This document shows positions 10,501 to 20,421 of a DNA stretch of 64,000 nucleotides, piece by piece; position 1 is the first letter of the stretch, and each line of letters starts with the position of its first letter. The notes beneath the pieces were generated by a model that was given only the letters and a program-made list of their open reading frames with translations, was not told where the DNA came from and did no database searches. A program made the position numbers and the translations under genes. Origin of the DNA: Calliphora vicina (taxonomy: Eukaryota; Arthropoda; Insecta; Diptera; Calliphoridae); the NCBI RefSeq assembly GCF_958450345.1, contig NC_088781.1, positions 124,446,431 through 124,510,430 on the forward strand, written 5' to 3'.

Positions 10501-11219
10501 TATACCCTACACCACCATAGTGAGGAGATGTGTGTAACGCCCAAAAATATTAGTCTAACACCCACCTTAAAGTATACCGATCGACTTATAATCACTTTCT
10601 GAGTCGATTAAACGATGTCCGTCCGTCCGTCTGACTGGTTGGCTGGCTGTCCATGTAAACCTTGTGCGCAGAGTACAGGTCGCAATTTTGAAGATACTTC
10701 AATAAAATTTGGTACATATTATTTTTTTGGCCCAAGGATGAAACTGGCTGAAATCGGTCCATTATTTCACCTAGCCCCCATACAAATGTCCTCTCGATAT
10801 TGGACTTTATCGGTCATAAATTTTTAATTTATATATGTATCTACACAAATTTCGCTCCAAATAAGTTTTATATACACAAAATTCATGTCACCAAATTTTG
10901 TTATGATCGGTCCATAATTAGTCATAGCTCCCATATAAACCCGCTTCCGAAAATCACTTTAAAGTGCTTAAATCACTTAAAAATGTTGGTATACACACAA
11001 AATTCAACATAAATAACTTTCATATAGACATAAATCACACGACCTAATTTTATGGTGATCGGTCCATAATTGGTCATAGCTCCCATATAAGGCCCACTTC
11101 CGAAAATCACTCACGAATATAAATTATTGATATTTTAAAAGAAAAATATTTTTACTCATTTACTTGGTGTAGGGTATTATATGGTCGGGCTTGACCGACC
11201 ATACTTTCTTACTTGTTTT
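10501..11219 (+). mobile_element. Helentron-like dispersed repeat, copy B (near full length)
   Basis: The 5' end TATACCCTACACCACCATAG contains the subterminal ATACCCTACAC. Its complement GTGTAGGGTAT lies near the 3' end, followed by a hairpin (TATGGTCGGGC / GACCGACCATA) and a short CTTTCTTACTTG tail before T-rich flank. This layout, a 5' subterminal inverted repeat plus a 3' stem-loop with no target duplication, matches Helentron-associated (DINE-1/HINE-like) elements. The 'GTCCGTCCGTCTG' block and 'gatcggtccat..ttagtcatagctcccatat' blocks recur internally. No protein is encoded. Confidence 0.65.
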
Positions 11220-11672
11220 TGAATCTATATTTGATATTGCCCTGAAATATTTTTTGTATATTATTGGTAATTTAGTTGTCTAACCAACAAAATAAATTAG
11301 AGTCTATTCGGTCTAAAAGTACACTCTATAGTTGAATAAAACGGAAATTATAAGAGAAGAGTAGCATACGCCGGCATGGGTTTTCCAAAAATATAAAAAT
11401 CTTTGAAATCGGATGGAAACAAAAAAATTACACGTGTTTAAAAATTGTTCATGTTGAAGGTAGCCTAATTTGATCCCCCATAAAGCCGCCCTGAAGCCTT
11501 TGTAATGTCCATTTTAATTACTTATACTCAGATCCTACCTAGCTATCCCTATGTCAAAACTTATTCCTATCGGATCAGCCGTTCAGAAATCCTAGATTTA
11601 TTTCCAAATGCTATATGGCCCAAAATGTATGAAAATGAAAATTAGTCAGTTTTTTTGCATTAACAGTTTGAA
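11220..11672. other. Non-coding AT-rich DNA
   Basis: No gene or repeat recognised between Helentron-like copy B and the possible LTR fragment. Confidence 0.5.
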
Positions 11673-12030
11673 TGTAATGGCTGGCAACATTCGTAGAGAC
11701 ATCTACTTATTGGCAATGTTAATGACACGCTGTTATTAACATTAACTGACAAAACCTTTAACATTAACATTAAAGCTGCTTAAAGCACTAGGTGATCATT
11801 GTGCAAGTAGAAAATTCCAGTTTTCTTCCGTTAGATAATTCATGAAACTGCTAGAGGTGTAACAATAGCGAGTTGCAGAGTTGTCAGAGTATCGTAGGTG
11901 CTGTTATAGATAACATCAATTGTTTTACCAGTGTATTTTTAAGGTATGTAATATGGGAGTGACTACTTAAATAAATAAAGAGTTGTTACAATATTTAAAT
12001 TCCTGGTTGCTTTTATTTGCATTTTAAAGA
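11673..12030 (+). repeat. Possible diverged solo LTR, copy 1
   Basis: From TGTAATGGCTGGCAAC onward this aligns by eye with 57752-58166. Shared blocks include 'ctacttat', 'aatgtt.a..acacgc', 'taacattaacattaaagc', 'gataattc..gaaactgct' and 'taggtgctgttaga'. It ends with AATAAATAAA-type polyadenylation signals. TG start, promoter-like middle and poly(A) region suggest an LTR. No target duplication was identified. Confidence 0.4.
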
Positions 12031-13942
12031 ATACGGTTTATTTATAGGCAATAAATCACAATTCTTAAATGTAAACAATGTAACAATATTATGGATATCA
12101 CTGCATTGTTATGTGTTTTTCTGAACTCACCCTCCTGATATGAACATTTGATTTTTTTTTATGAAAATATTAAAAATACTGCAGCATATTAAGTAGTTGC
12201 CTGAATGGAAATAAGATGAAAATCTAGCATCTCATGTATTATCTAACAACAGTCCATTATAGTTATTTTATATTTAAATGGATATAGTTATTTAAAAAGT
12301 GTTCTAAATGAAAAATAAGTAACTCTGTAATCACTTTTATTTTCCGTGATATATTACATTTATTCTTACATACAAATATTCCCCAAATATTGTTATAAAT
12401 AAAAAAATAAAATCAGTTAACACATGAATTTTGTTTAAAAAAATAGATACTTTTCGTTGCCATATGAAAGTTACATAAGCATTATGGATTTATGTTCGCC
12501 ACTATTATTTTCTTAACTGCCACAAATTTCAGAGGATCTCTATGTGTCACAACAATTTTACAGCTTAACAAGCTGTAAAGTTAAGCTCTTTTATTGTATT
12601 TTTATTTTATTGGGCTGACGATTAAGGATACAAAATAACTGTTGGCAGGATTTAAATGTGAAATACAAAAAAATAGCAACGTGAGTGTTATTGAATTTAT
12701 GGCAAACTATTTAATTGATTTTATAAAATTTTTGAAACTAAAAGTTTAATTTTATTGGAAAATAACAAAATTATATTTATTAAGGACTAAAATTAAGTCC
12801 TTGCAAATAACGAATGACTAAAGAAAAGGAAATTCCAATAGGGGTCACTTTGATACTGGATACAGGCCATATTGTTGGAGCTTCATCTGCAGAATTGGCT
12901 GTCATTTATTCATTTTATTTTCCCAAAACACAATGGACGGATATAGCGATCAACAACACATTTACATTTGTTTTGTCAAAATACATTTGTTTTGTCAAAA
13001 TAAGTGTTCTGGCTCTTTTGGGTGTTTTTTATTTTGTTATTTCTTATAATATTAAGAAGATTTCAAACCATAACTGTACGGTTTGCTACTGTCTTATTAG
13101 ATTTTGTTATTTTCTTTTAGAGTTCCATATTATTTATTATAACCTTGAAATTTTACAACTATACTCAAATTTTCACATTTTTTCTGTTCACCTTTTTTCC
13201 ATCAGCTAAAGCATTCTTAATAAAAATAGTTTGGTATCCCCAGACCATAGTACAGGGAAGTATAAAATTCTTCAATATTTCCTTTTACTTCTGCAAACAA
13301 TATGTAGAGGTTGTATAAGAAAAATAAAGAAAAAATATTATATTCAAAATGTTGTCTACTAAGCCAAACGAGACGGCTGTAATAGAAATTCCACTAGTAA
13401 AAGATATTTTTCTAGAAAAATGTTTTTTCTATTTTTAAACACTTTTTAATTTATGCTGACATCTACATTTCACAATAGAATTGTTAAGACCTGCAAATAT
13501 GCGTAAAGTTGTAAAATGTATGTAAAATAAGGAAAGTGATACAATGAAAAATTCTGAGGGATAAACTGGTTAAATAGAAAACAGAAAATTTATGAGAAGT
13601 TAATTGGTTTTTTTACTTCTGCTTTATTACTTGAGTTTTTTTTTTTGTTAAATTTTCAACATCAAATAATACATGGTCTAAAGGAAATTAAACTGACAAA
13701 AGATTTCAAAATCAAACTGTGGAGTTGTTAAATAAAAATATATTAATTTACCAAAAGTGATGCAAAAATGCACTGTACCTTCTTTAATAATTTTCATTAT
13801 AGAAACCTACAGTTTAGAAAGAAATACCAAAAAAGCATAAACATAATAGTTGTAGTTTAGTCACGCGATTATATACCGACAGATGTAAAACTATAAATTG
13901 TGAAAACTACTTATAAGAGAAATAGTGTCCAGTCATTATAAA
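12031..13942. other. Non-coding AT-rich DNA with one repeat fragment
   Basis: No gene recognised. The 131-codon frame at 12814-13209 is dominated by hydrophobic low-complexity residues. Its start overlaps a fragment (about 12848-12950) that recurs at 56626-56725 and more weakly at 45385-45470, so I treat it as mobile-element residue. Confidence 0.5.
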
Positions 13943-14080
13943 TTACACCACAATATTGGAGAGGGTATATTGCGTTTGTGCTGGTTTTTGTAATACCCAA
14001 AAATATTTATCCAGCACCTACCATATAAGTAGTCTTAAATATGCCATCTGTCCGTCTAGCTGCCTGGCAGTTTATTGTGC
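13943..14080 (+). repeat. Degenerate Helentron-like 5' fragment
   Basis: It reads 'accacaatattggagagggtatattgcgtttgtg..gtaatacccaaaaatatt' followed by 'ctgtccgtctagctgcctgg', the order found in the 5' 140 bp of copies B, D and E but strongly diverged. It is followed by two 'gagaacggca(c/g)gaccg'-like blocks about 95 bp apart (about 14130 and 14221). Confidence 0.45.
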
Positions 14081-14485
14081 GCCCTAGCACCAAACGAAAT
14101 GTTGTTCGTTGGTAATCGCATCAGCTGAGAACGGCAGCACCGGTTTGACTCATTTTTTCTTTCAAATATTTTTGACCACACCTACTTATACGCCCACTTT
14201 TTTTAATTTAGCTACAATCGGAGAACGGCAGGACCGATTTGTCTATTTTTTTAATATTCGTAGTAATCCTATTTAAGTGTTTAGAAACATTGTTATTGCG
14301 CATGTTAATATTAAAGGTTAAAGGTCATCGACTTTTGCATGAATTCGATTTTTCATAGTTTTCTGCCAGTTTTATCAAAAAAAAAAATCACGATTGGTTG
14401 AGCGAACGTGATGCGAAAACATTGATGTCCACGAATTGAATTTTCAGGTTCAAAGTGAAATTACTCACGAATTGGTGACGTAAAA

Positions 14486-14755
14486 TTGGTGGATTCCGTT
14501 ACTTCCCAAGATGATGTCGTCAAATGCCCAACACCTCACAACCACCAACTAAAAGTCGTATCTGTAATGATAATGTTACGAAATAAGAACCAGTCACGTA
14601 TTTATAACGACACTCGGCTTAAGGTGAAAAACCTGATCGAAACAGCAATAGCTAAAGGAAATTACAAAGGATTAGACGTTCTGATGCCACGAATCCCAAT
14701 GGCTCCGACTGAAATTTCAAGGCCAGTCATTGAAACTAATAATATTAAATTTTGG
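14486..14755 (+). pseudogene. Helitron Rep/helicase C-terminal relic
   Basis: The translated frame gives 'VMIMLRNKN', 'YNDTRLKVKNL' and 'LDVLMPRIPMAPTEI'. This order matches the end of the Pif1-like helicase of Helitron replication proteins (family pattern: MLLRNL, LCNGTRL, VFIPRIPLxPSD). The downstream part expected to read 'FPVRLxFAMxINKxQGQ' is absent and replaced by unrelated AT-rich sequence, and everything upstream (Rep domain and helicase motifs) is missing. The open frame runs on to 15037 only as low-complexity sequence. In intact elements this enzyme drives rolling-circle transposition. It is direct evidence that autonomous Helitron-type elements once existed here, consistent with the many Helentron-like repeats. 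Confidence 0.75.
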
Positions 14756-15738
14756 TATTATGTGATAGGAAAAGAGTTTTTTAAAAAAAAAAAAAAAATC
14801 ATTAAAACTTTAAATAAAATGCCTGTATATCCTTTGCACAGCTTATCAAATACTGACGCCAGGACAAACAGTCTAAAATTAGATTGTAGTTGGGAACTTC
14901 TACATCTTAATTTTGCTCCTTACAAACTGCACCACCCTTACTTTTTAACCATGTTCGTGTTTTTAATCCTACATCTACAAAAAAAGTTACACAGAGGAAG
15001 AGGTTTTTTAATAAATATTTTAATATTGTTTAAGTGAAACTACATTAGTGCAAAGAATAATATGAACTGCAGGTACAAGCAAAACCACAAAAATTTGTAG
15101 AAACATGTAAAGATTTGTTGCAACTGCTTGCTTTTTTACAATCTCAAAGTTATTTACGGCCTACTTGACGTATGAATAATAATTATTTCCTGTCAGAAAA
15201 TGAAATTAATATCACTCATACGACTCGTGTTTTAAAGCAATATTAAAATATTTAAAAATTACATAATGTTATCGTGTTTATTATTATTTTGTATTATAAT
15301 TAAGAATAATATAAATTTAAGGTTTCATTTCAGGTATTGAATAGCTTAGATTAACAGAAATAATGAACAAGATCTAAGATTGTAATAAAACCTATTTAAA
15401 AACAACTGCCAGTATTACTCAATATATTTATCTTTTTTTCATATATATTTTTCCTTCAATGTCATTTATTTTTTCGTTTTCGGTAATATTTGCCACAAAA
15501 ATATGCTGCTGCATAACAGCATCAACAATAGCATTGAAAAATAAGTAAGATAGCTGTATTCGGCTGTATGGATTCTTATATACACTTCACTATAAAAGGA
15601 AAGGAAAATATTAAAAACTGTTTTTGGTTAAAAAAAAAATTGTGAAAAACAATTTTGTTGAAAAAACTTATTTGAAAAAAGTTGGTTAAAAAAAATTTTC
15701 CCTGTGTGGAAAAAAATTTAAGTAGTCGTAGTTTTTTG
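14756..15738. other. Non-coding AT-rich DNA
   Basis: No gene recognised. There are A- and T-rich runs (about 14781 and 15630) and nothing with clear repeat boundaries. Confidence 0.5.
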
Positions 15739-15915
15739 GTTATATCTCAGCCATTTATGGGTCGATTTTCTCGATTTAAGTTGGACTATAGCTGATATAT
15801 TGATGTATCAATCATGTATCCAAATTATTTGATGACTTCGGAAGATGGATTTCTACATACAAACGGACAGAAAAACATGGTTATATTGACTTCGGTAACT
15901 ATAACGATCATGCAT

Positions 15916-17148
15916 ATCGATGGCTTAATATAAAAAAGGCGTAACTAAATTTTTTTAAAAATAGCGTTTTGTGTTTATTCCGGTAGACAAATGTCAGATG
16001 TACCTTGCCTCAAAATTTCAGGGGGATAGAAATGCAAATAACAGATTTATAACGATTTCAAAAAAAGCCCTAAGTCAAGTTAAAGAATTTTTTAAAGAAA
16101 AATCCCTAACTCGTTTTTTTATTTTTTGTTTTTTTTGATTGATTATCACCATGATAATAATACAAGGTAAATCTCTCAGCGCAGTTGTAGCTATGCTTTT
16201 ATATTTTCCAAGTATCAAATTCGCTTCTGAATCGGAGTCTTCCACCTATCAGGAAATTTAAAATGGAAACATAAAATTGTCCTATCCATTTTTTGTGTAA
16301 TTATTAAAGGGATCGAACTGTTCCATATTTAAACCTAGGAAAAAATTAATTCCTCAACTAAGGACGAGTGCTGCATATTATAAAATGAAGCAACAACTAT
16401 ATAATTTCACAATATACAATATCTTAACACACGAATTGGACAATTATGTTTGGGATGAAACAAATGGATGCCTAGTATCTTCCGTTTTTGCGACGTGTCT
16501 TATTAAAAACTTGTAATTTTTTACTCAGATTGTTGTAATGTTATCTAATGCATTGTTCGCTTTTAGTATGGAAACTCAAATAACGATTGAACAAACATTT
16601 TTAATAAGTGGACTCAACTGGACTCAAGCCAAGACTCAAGCCCTTATAGAAAGAAAAATTAAAAATAAGCAAATAAATTTGCCATCACAATTTGTGCAAT
16701 TAATAAAGGCGATACGAAAAGTTCCAACACCCTTACAAGCTCAGCATTTGCACTAAGACTATTTTTTAAATTAAAAATATCCTCCCTGATTCACTTTATA
16801 AGGATTAAATAGCAATCTCAAAAAAGACAGTTCACTTCTGATTTAATCCTCCTAATTTCATGAATTATTTCCTTTTATTGTTTAAACCTTAATTATTATA
16901 ATAATATGTATCATTTTGAACTCAGTTTTTAAAAAATATCAATGAAAAAAGGGCCTATATTAGACAACTACATGAAAATAAAAAAAAAAAAATTTTAAAT
17001 GAGAAATAAAATGTGTTGCCTCTTTTTATTAAAAATGGCATCAAAACTTTTTTTGTATCTAAAATTTTATGGATTTTATTAAGTTTTTTCCTCCTCCTGT
17101 AAAGTAACAAAAAAACGAGTTACGCCTTTTTTATATTAAGCCATCGAT
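15916..17148. mobile_element. TIR DNA transposon relic, 1233 bp, superfamily unresolved
   Basis: A perfect 31-bp inverted repeat bounds it: 15916-15946 (ATCGATGGCTTAATATA…GGCGTAACT) and its complement ending at 17148. The outer six bases, ATCGAT, are themselves palindromic, so they may be target duplication rather than TIR. The insertion splits a copy of a dispersed repeat whose two halves flank it, which supports the boundaries. The interior holds a decayed protein gene on the plus strand (16385-16756). Confidence 0.75.
16385..16756 (+). pseudogene. Relic of a TE-borne nuclease-like (DUF7869-type) protein
   Basis: One frame runs from the ATG at 16385 to the TAA at 16756 with a single internal TAA near 16514. 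The first half reads 'NYVWDETNGCLVSSVFATCL'. The second reads 'MLSNALFAF', then 'IERKIKNKQINLPSQFVQL'. I recall insect and crustacean TE-associated proteins with W-DE, 'SDGCxxQNR', 'LSNALLxF', 'KGHTQMECDSVHSxIERK' and 'PSxY' in that order. Here the SDGCxxQNR segment is lost and the HTQMECDSVHS motif is degraded to 'LNWTQAKTQA'. Conserved D/E/H residues suggest a nuclease or transposase. The family name is from memory and moderately secure. It sits within the TIR element and is presumably its former transposase. Confidence 0.5.
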
Positions 17149-17216
17149 GTAGATATATATTTTGTGGGGTAGCAAATGATAAACATTTATAAACCCTTAC
17201 CACTCCTGGTGAGCGT

Positions 17217-17742
17217 TATCTGTAGAGCATTAGTGATGCAGAAAAGCATTCCTCTTATGGTTTAAATAATAGATACTCATACGCTAAACAACATTATTCT
17301 TGGAAAGTGGTTGCACAATAAACACAACTACTACTGCATCCAAGTTGCATGTTATTGTTATGCATGCTTAAACTGACAAATGTACATATCGTTGATTTTC
17401 GAAATGTTTAGAAAATGTTACAGAAAATTATACAAAATCCATAGCAACAGAAAATAACTTTTTCTATTTATGTAATGGAAAAAGGGTATTTTAGACAGTT
17501 ATACTGTTTAATATGTTTGTGCACAAAGATCACATAAGATTAATTTATTTCATAATAGAATTTCTATAGATTTTGCTGGTAAATTCGTTTCATTATTCTT
17601 ATTTTAATATCTCTAGAAGAAATTGATAACAGAAAAGTCTGCTTTTTTAAATAAACAAAACTAACCAATTATAGAGGGAACAATTAAAATTTGTTCTACA
17701 TTTTTCTTTTTATTCCTTTTTTATATGAATACTTTTCGGTTT
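17217..17742. other. Non-coding AT-rich DNA
   Basis: No gene or repeat recognised. Confidence 0.5.
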
Positions 17743-17790
17743 AGGGGGGGGGAGAAATTTCCCATTTCACCCCCTCTGGATCTGCGCCTG
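17743..17790 (-). repeat. hAT terminal fragment
   Basis: Read on the minus strand, the sequence begins CAGGCGCAGATCCAGAGGGG, continues into a GTGAAATGGGAAATTTC block and a poly-C run on the plus-strand complement. This resembles the CAGGGGCGGATCCAG-type ends of some hAT elements. The partner end was not found nearby. Confidence 0.4.
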
Positions 17791-17827
17791 ATTTGTATAA
17801 TATCTTTATTTTTTCATGCGATATAGT

Positions 17828-18130
17828 AAACGCCCAGAATTTGCGGCTAGACATGAAACCATAACACTCCATTATGAAAATGCTCGGCATATGTTGCAAT
17901 GCCTGTTGAAAACTATTTAGAAAGAACTTGTCCCGTCCGACGACTATTTTTTTCGATTGATGCAGAACGCTCTTTCTGAAATATGCTTCACTTTGGAACA
18001 GAATATCCGATTGACTTAATTCATTCTTGTCCTCAAAAGATGAGCAGTTTTTTTTGTTGCGGAATCCATATATGTTTTGCCAGAATGATGGGAAAAGGTC
18101 ATAGCTAACAATGGTCAATACCTTGAATAA
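17828..18130 (+). pseudogene. mariner transposase C-terminal relic 1
   Basis: The plus strand reads 'RPEFAARHETITLHYENAR' (family: RPEWAKRHDKVILLHDNAR, containing the second catalytic Asp region, here H-Y-E-N). It continues with 'SDDYFFRLMQNAL' (family SDYHLFRSMAHGL with the third Asp), 'SSKDEQFF' and a final 'NGQYLE' followed by TAA after a frame change. Internal stops and at least one frameshift are present, and the catalytic D of HDNA is replaced by E. About 100 of the usual roughly 345 residues remain. It belongs to a DD34D mariner lineage similar to 27765-28050. A 148-codon open frame on the opposite strand is a shadow. Confidence 0.8.
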
Positions 18131-18529
18131 ATTTATATTGTACAAATGTTTCAAAATAAAAACAAAATATTTGAAAAAATATCGCATTTTTACATTTCAC
18201 CATGAGCGGCAAGAGTTTGTCATTCCATTCGTAATTTCTACATTTTTCATTAGCGACCCAAAAAAGTATATACAGTGGGGAGCTCAAATGAGTACATGTT
18301 TCTATTGTGTGCACTTCTTATGGAATAAAAATAAAACTAATAAAGCAAATCCAAAAATTTTTTCTGTCATTTATTTTATGTTTAATATGTAACAAAATGA
18401 ATTACAATTCAAACAAAAAAAATCCAGTTCTAAATAAAAAAACAGACAAAACTAAAATAACTCGCATGTACTCAATTTTGCACCCCACAATAACCTTAGG
18501 GAAGAATTGCATTTTTTAAAAAAAATTTC

Positions 18530-19045
18530 AAAATCTTTTATTACGTAAATAAAATTTTACTCGCATTGGCATATTTTCTATAAATTTATCATTAACTTTT
18601 TTTGGAATACTCTCTCTCTCGTGCTCAATCCGCTGTTAAAGCTCGTACAAATTGGTAGGAGTTAATCGGTATTGTTTCAACCGCCAATTCACGATTCACT
18701 AAAAATTCTCAATAGGATTGAACTCAAGACATTGAGCTCATAACTGCATTAATAAGAAATTTTTCTAGGAATACCATTCTTTACGATTTTTGACGTGTGT
18801 ATTGGGTCACCATCCTATTGAAAAATTACTTCTTCTGCGGGATAAGCGTTATAATCTACAAAGTAAAAGACGAATGTGAAAAAGACAAAGATGATTACGT
18901 ATTGAGGTCGGTATATCGAACTGGACACTATTTCGGTAGAAATTTTGCTCACTAAACCATTTTTCAAAGTTTTTGATGAGTGCTTTAATTCGCCATCCTG
19001 CTGTAAAATAACTTCTTCGACATGATTGGCGCTTTTATCTACAAA
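18530..19045 (-). pseudogene. Tc1 transposase fragments, inverted arm
   Basis: On the minus strand, 19045-18963 reads 'VEEVILQQDGELKHSSKTLK', matching the Tc1 block around the second catalytic Asp (FQQDxxPKHTSK). The same block recurs at about 18845-18780 as 'EEVIFQ(stop)DGDPIHTSKIVKNG', followed by the region equivalent to 'FNPIEN' and the C-terminal 'QKKLMINL' part in shifted frames. The gene segment is thus duplicated in tandem on this arm as well as mirrored on the other. Multiple stops and frameshifts make it non-functional. Confidence 0.7.
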
Positions 19046-19169
19046 ATTGGAATGGCAAGTCTATAAATTCGGTATGATTAGTCTTCAACATACGCAAATA
19101 GTCTTCTTAACTCATTATTTCGCCGATTTTTTCAAAATTGGTGACACAGTAAGGAAACAGTAAAATACG

Positions 19170-19630
19170 GTAATGATATGGGGTTGCTTTATATGGTGCC
19201 ACCTTGGACCAATGCAAAGTATTAATCAAATAATGGGAAAAGAAAACCATCTGCGTATTTTGCAGACTCACCATACCGATTTTGTAGTCTCATCATCACG
19301 TTTTTGTATATAAAAGAGGAAATCCTGCAGAAGAAGTAATTTTTCAATAGGAGGTGACCCAATGCACACGTCAAAAATCGTAAAGAATGGTGTTCCTAGA
19401 AAAATTTCTTATTAATGCAGTTATCAGCTCAATGTCTTGAGTTCAATCCTATTGAAAATTTTTAGTAAATCGTGAATTGACGGTTAAAACAATACCGATT
19501 AACTCCTACCAATTTGTACGAGCTTTAACAGCGGATTGAGCACGAGAGAGAGAGTATTCCAAAAAAAGTTAATGAAAAATTTATATAAAATATGCCAATG
19601 CGTGTAAAATTTTATTTACGTAATAAAGGA
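19170..19630 (+). pseudogene. Tc1 transposase C-terminal half, direct arm
   Basis: In order, the plus strand reads 'VMIWGCFIW' with 'LGPMQSINQIMGKENHLRIL' (Tc1 pattern VMVWGCFS..GVGPL..I.GIM....Y..IL), a degraded FQQDxxPxHT block with an in-frame TAG, 'AQCLEFNPIENF' (the DLNPIENLW motif with the third acidic residue) and 'ESIPKKVNEKF' (IPxxxxxxLVxSMPRR-like end). It ends near 'VKFYLRNKG'. Several stops and at least two frameshifts interrupt it. The N-terminal DNA-binding half is absent. It acts only as one arm of the foldback element. Confidence 0.75.
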
Positions 19631-20237
19631 TTTTGAAATTTTTTTTAAAAAATGCAATTCTTCCCTAAAATTATTGTGGGGTGCAAAATTGAGTACATGC
19701 GAGTTATTTTAGTTTTGTCTGTTTTTTTATTTAGAACTGGATGTTTTTTGTTTTGATTTGTAATTAGTTTTGTTACATATTAGACATAAAATAAAAGACA
19801 GAAAAAATTTTTGGATTTGCTTTATTAGTTTTATTTTTATTCCATAAGAAGTGCACAAAATAGAATCATGTACTCATTTGAGCTCCCCACTGTATATTCT
19901 GGATCACTATAGATAGCGGACCCTTTTCGCTTGCTATTTAAAATCAGAAAAATCGTCTCACAAATGGCTGGGATATAAAAAAAAACACTACAACCTCTAT
20001 TTTTATACCCTTCACCTTCGTGGGAAATTAATTTCTGAAGAATTAATTTTCTGAAGACCCCAGATATCTTCGGGGTCAAAATCTTCAATAATTCTGTCAG
20101 ACATGCTTTCGAAAAGTTCCATATCTAAAATCAGCAAAATTCGTCCATAAATAACGGAGATATGAGCAAAAATCCGAGACAACCTCTGAAAATTTCATAA
20201 AAAAAAACAATTTATTGCATGCTTGACAAAAAACAAC

Positions 20238-20406
20238 AAAACGTATGTTTGGATGTGTGTTGGTTTCATTGTTTTGCGTATTTTTTTGTTTTTTCTTTGG
20301 TGTTTTGTTTCGTTTGGCGTTGTTGTTGTTTTTTATACAGCAAAACGTATGTTTGGATGTGCGTTGGTTTTATTGCTTTGCGTATTTTGTTTTTTGGTGT
20401 TTTGCT
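20238..20406. repeat. 103-bp tandem duplication
   Basis: 'AAAACGTATGTTTGGATGTG' begins at 20238 and again at 20341, followed each time by 'cgttggtt..attg.tttgcgtatttt' and T/G-rich sequence. It generates several overlapping false open frames rich in Phe and Cys. It ends immediately before the Tc1 element. Confidence 0.8.
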
Positions 20407-20421
20407 GAAAGTGGGCATATA

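Larger units (their letters stand above)
15739..17216 (-). mobile_element. Second dispersed repeat family, copy split by a TIR element
   Basis: Positions 15739-15915 ('tatatctcagcc', 'tgatgtatcaatcatgtat', 'gacttcggaa', 'taactataacgatc') and 17149-17216 ('atatatattttgtggggtagcaaatg' to 'cccttaccactcctggtgag') are the two halves of one copy, oriented opposite to 42250-42560. The halves are separated by the 15916-17148 element. The end with '(C)ACTC.TGGTG..GGGTATA' resembles the Helentron-like subterminal repeat, so this may be a second Helentron-associated family. Confidence 0.65.
18273..19892. mobile_element. Palindromic (foldback) Tc1-like element, 1620 bp
   Basis: The ends begin CAGTGGGGAGCTCAAATGAG and are flanked by TA (18271-18272 and 19893-19894). 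The inverted repeat does not stop at a normal TIR. About 570 bp at each side (about 18273-18845 and 19320-19892) are inverted copies of each other, including the 3' half of the transposase. The remaining centre holds the middle of the transposase (plus strand) and an additional short inverted piece of the same gene. The element is therefore a head-to-head composite of two 3' halves. It is decayed, with stops in all transposase parts. Confidence 0.85.
18199..20190 (+). mobile_element. Second dispersed repeat family, copy split by palindromic Tc1 element
   Basis: Positions 18199-18272 ('ccatgagcggcaag..tttgtcattccattcgtaatttctac..gcgacccaaaaaagtata') and 19893-20190 ('tatattctggatcactatagatagcgg..') rejoin to match 42250-42560. 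The Tc1-like element entered at a TA in the 'gtatatatattctgg' stretch. The 3' part contains a local 'gaagaattaattttctgaag' duplication. Confidence 0.7.

Noticed and set aside
12814..13209. 131-codon ORF with hydrophobic stretches as a membrane protein
   Set aside because: Hydrophobicity follows from T-rich DNA, and the start lies in a repeat fragment found at two other sites.
14756..15037. Extension of the Helitron frame to 183 residues as real protein
   Set aside because: After about 14755 the similarity stops and the frame becomes poly-Lys and low complexity.
17741..18187. 148-codon minus-strand ORF
   Set aside because: It is the antisense shadow of a mariner transposase relic readable on the plus strand.
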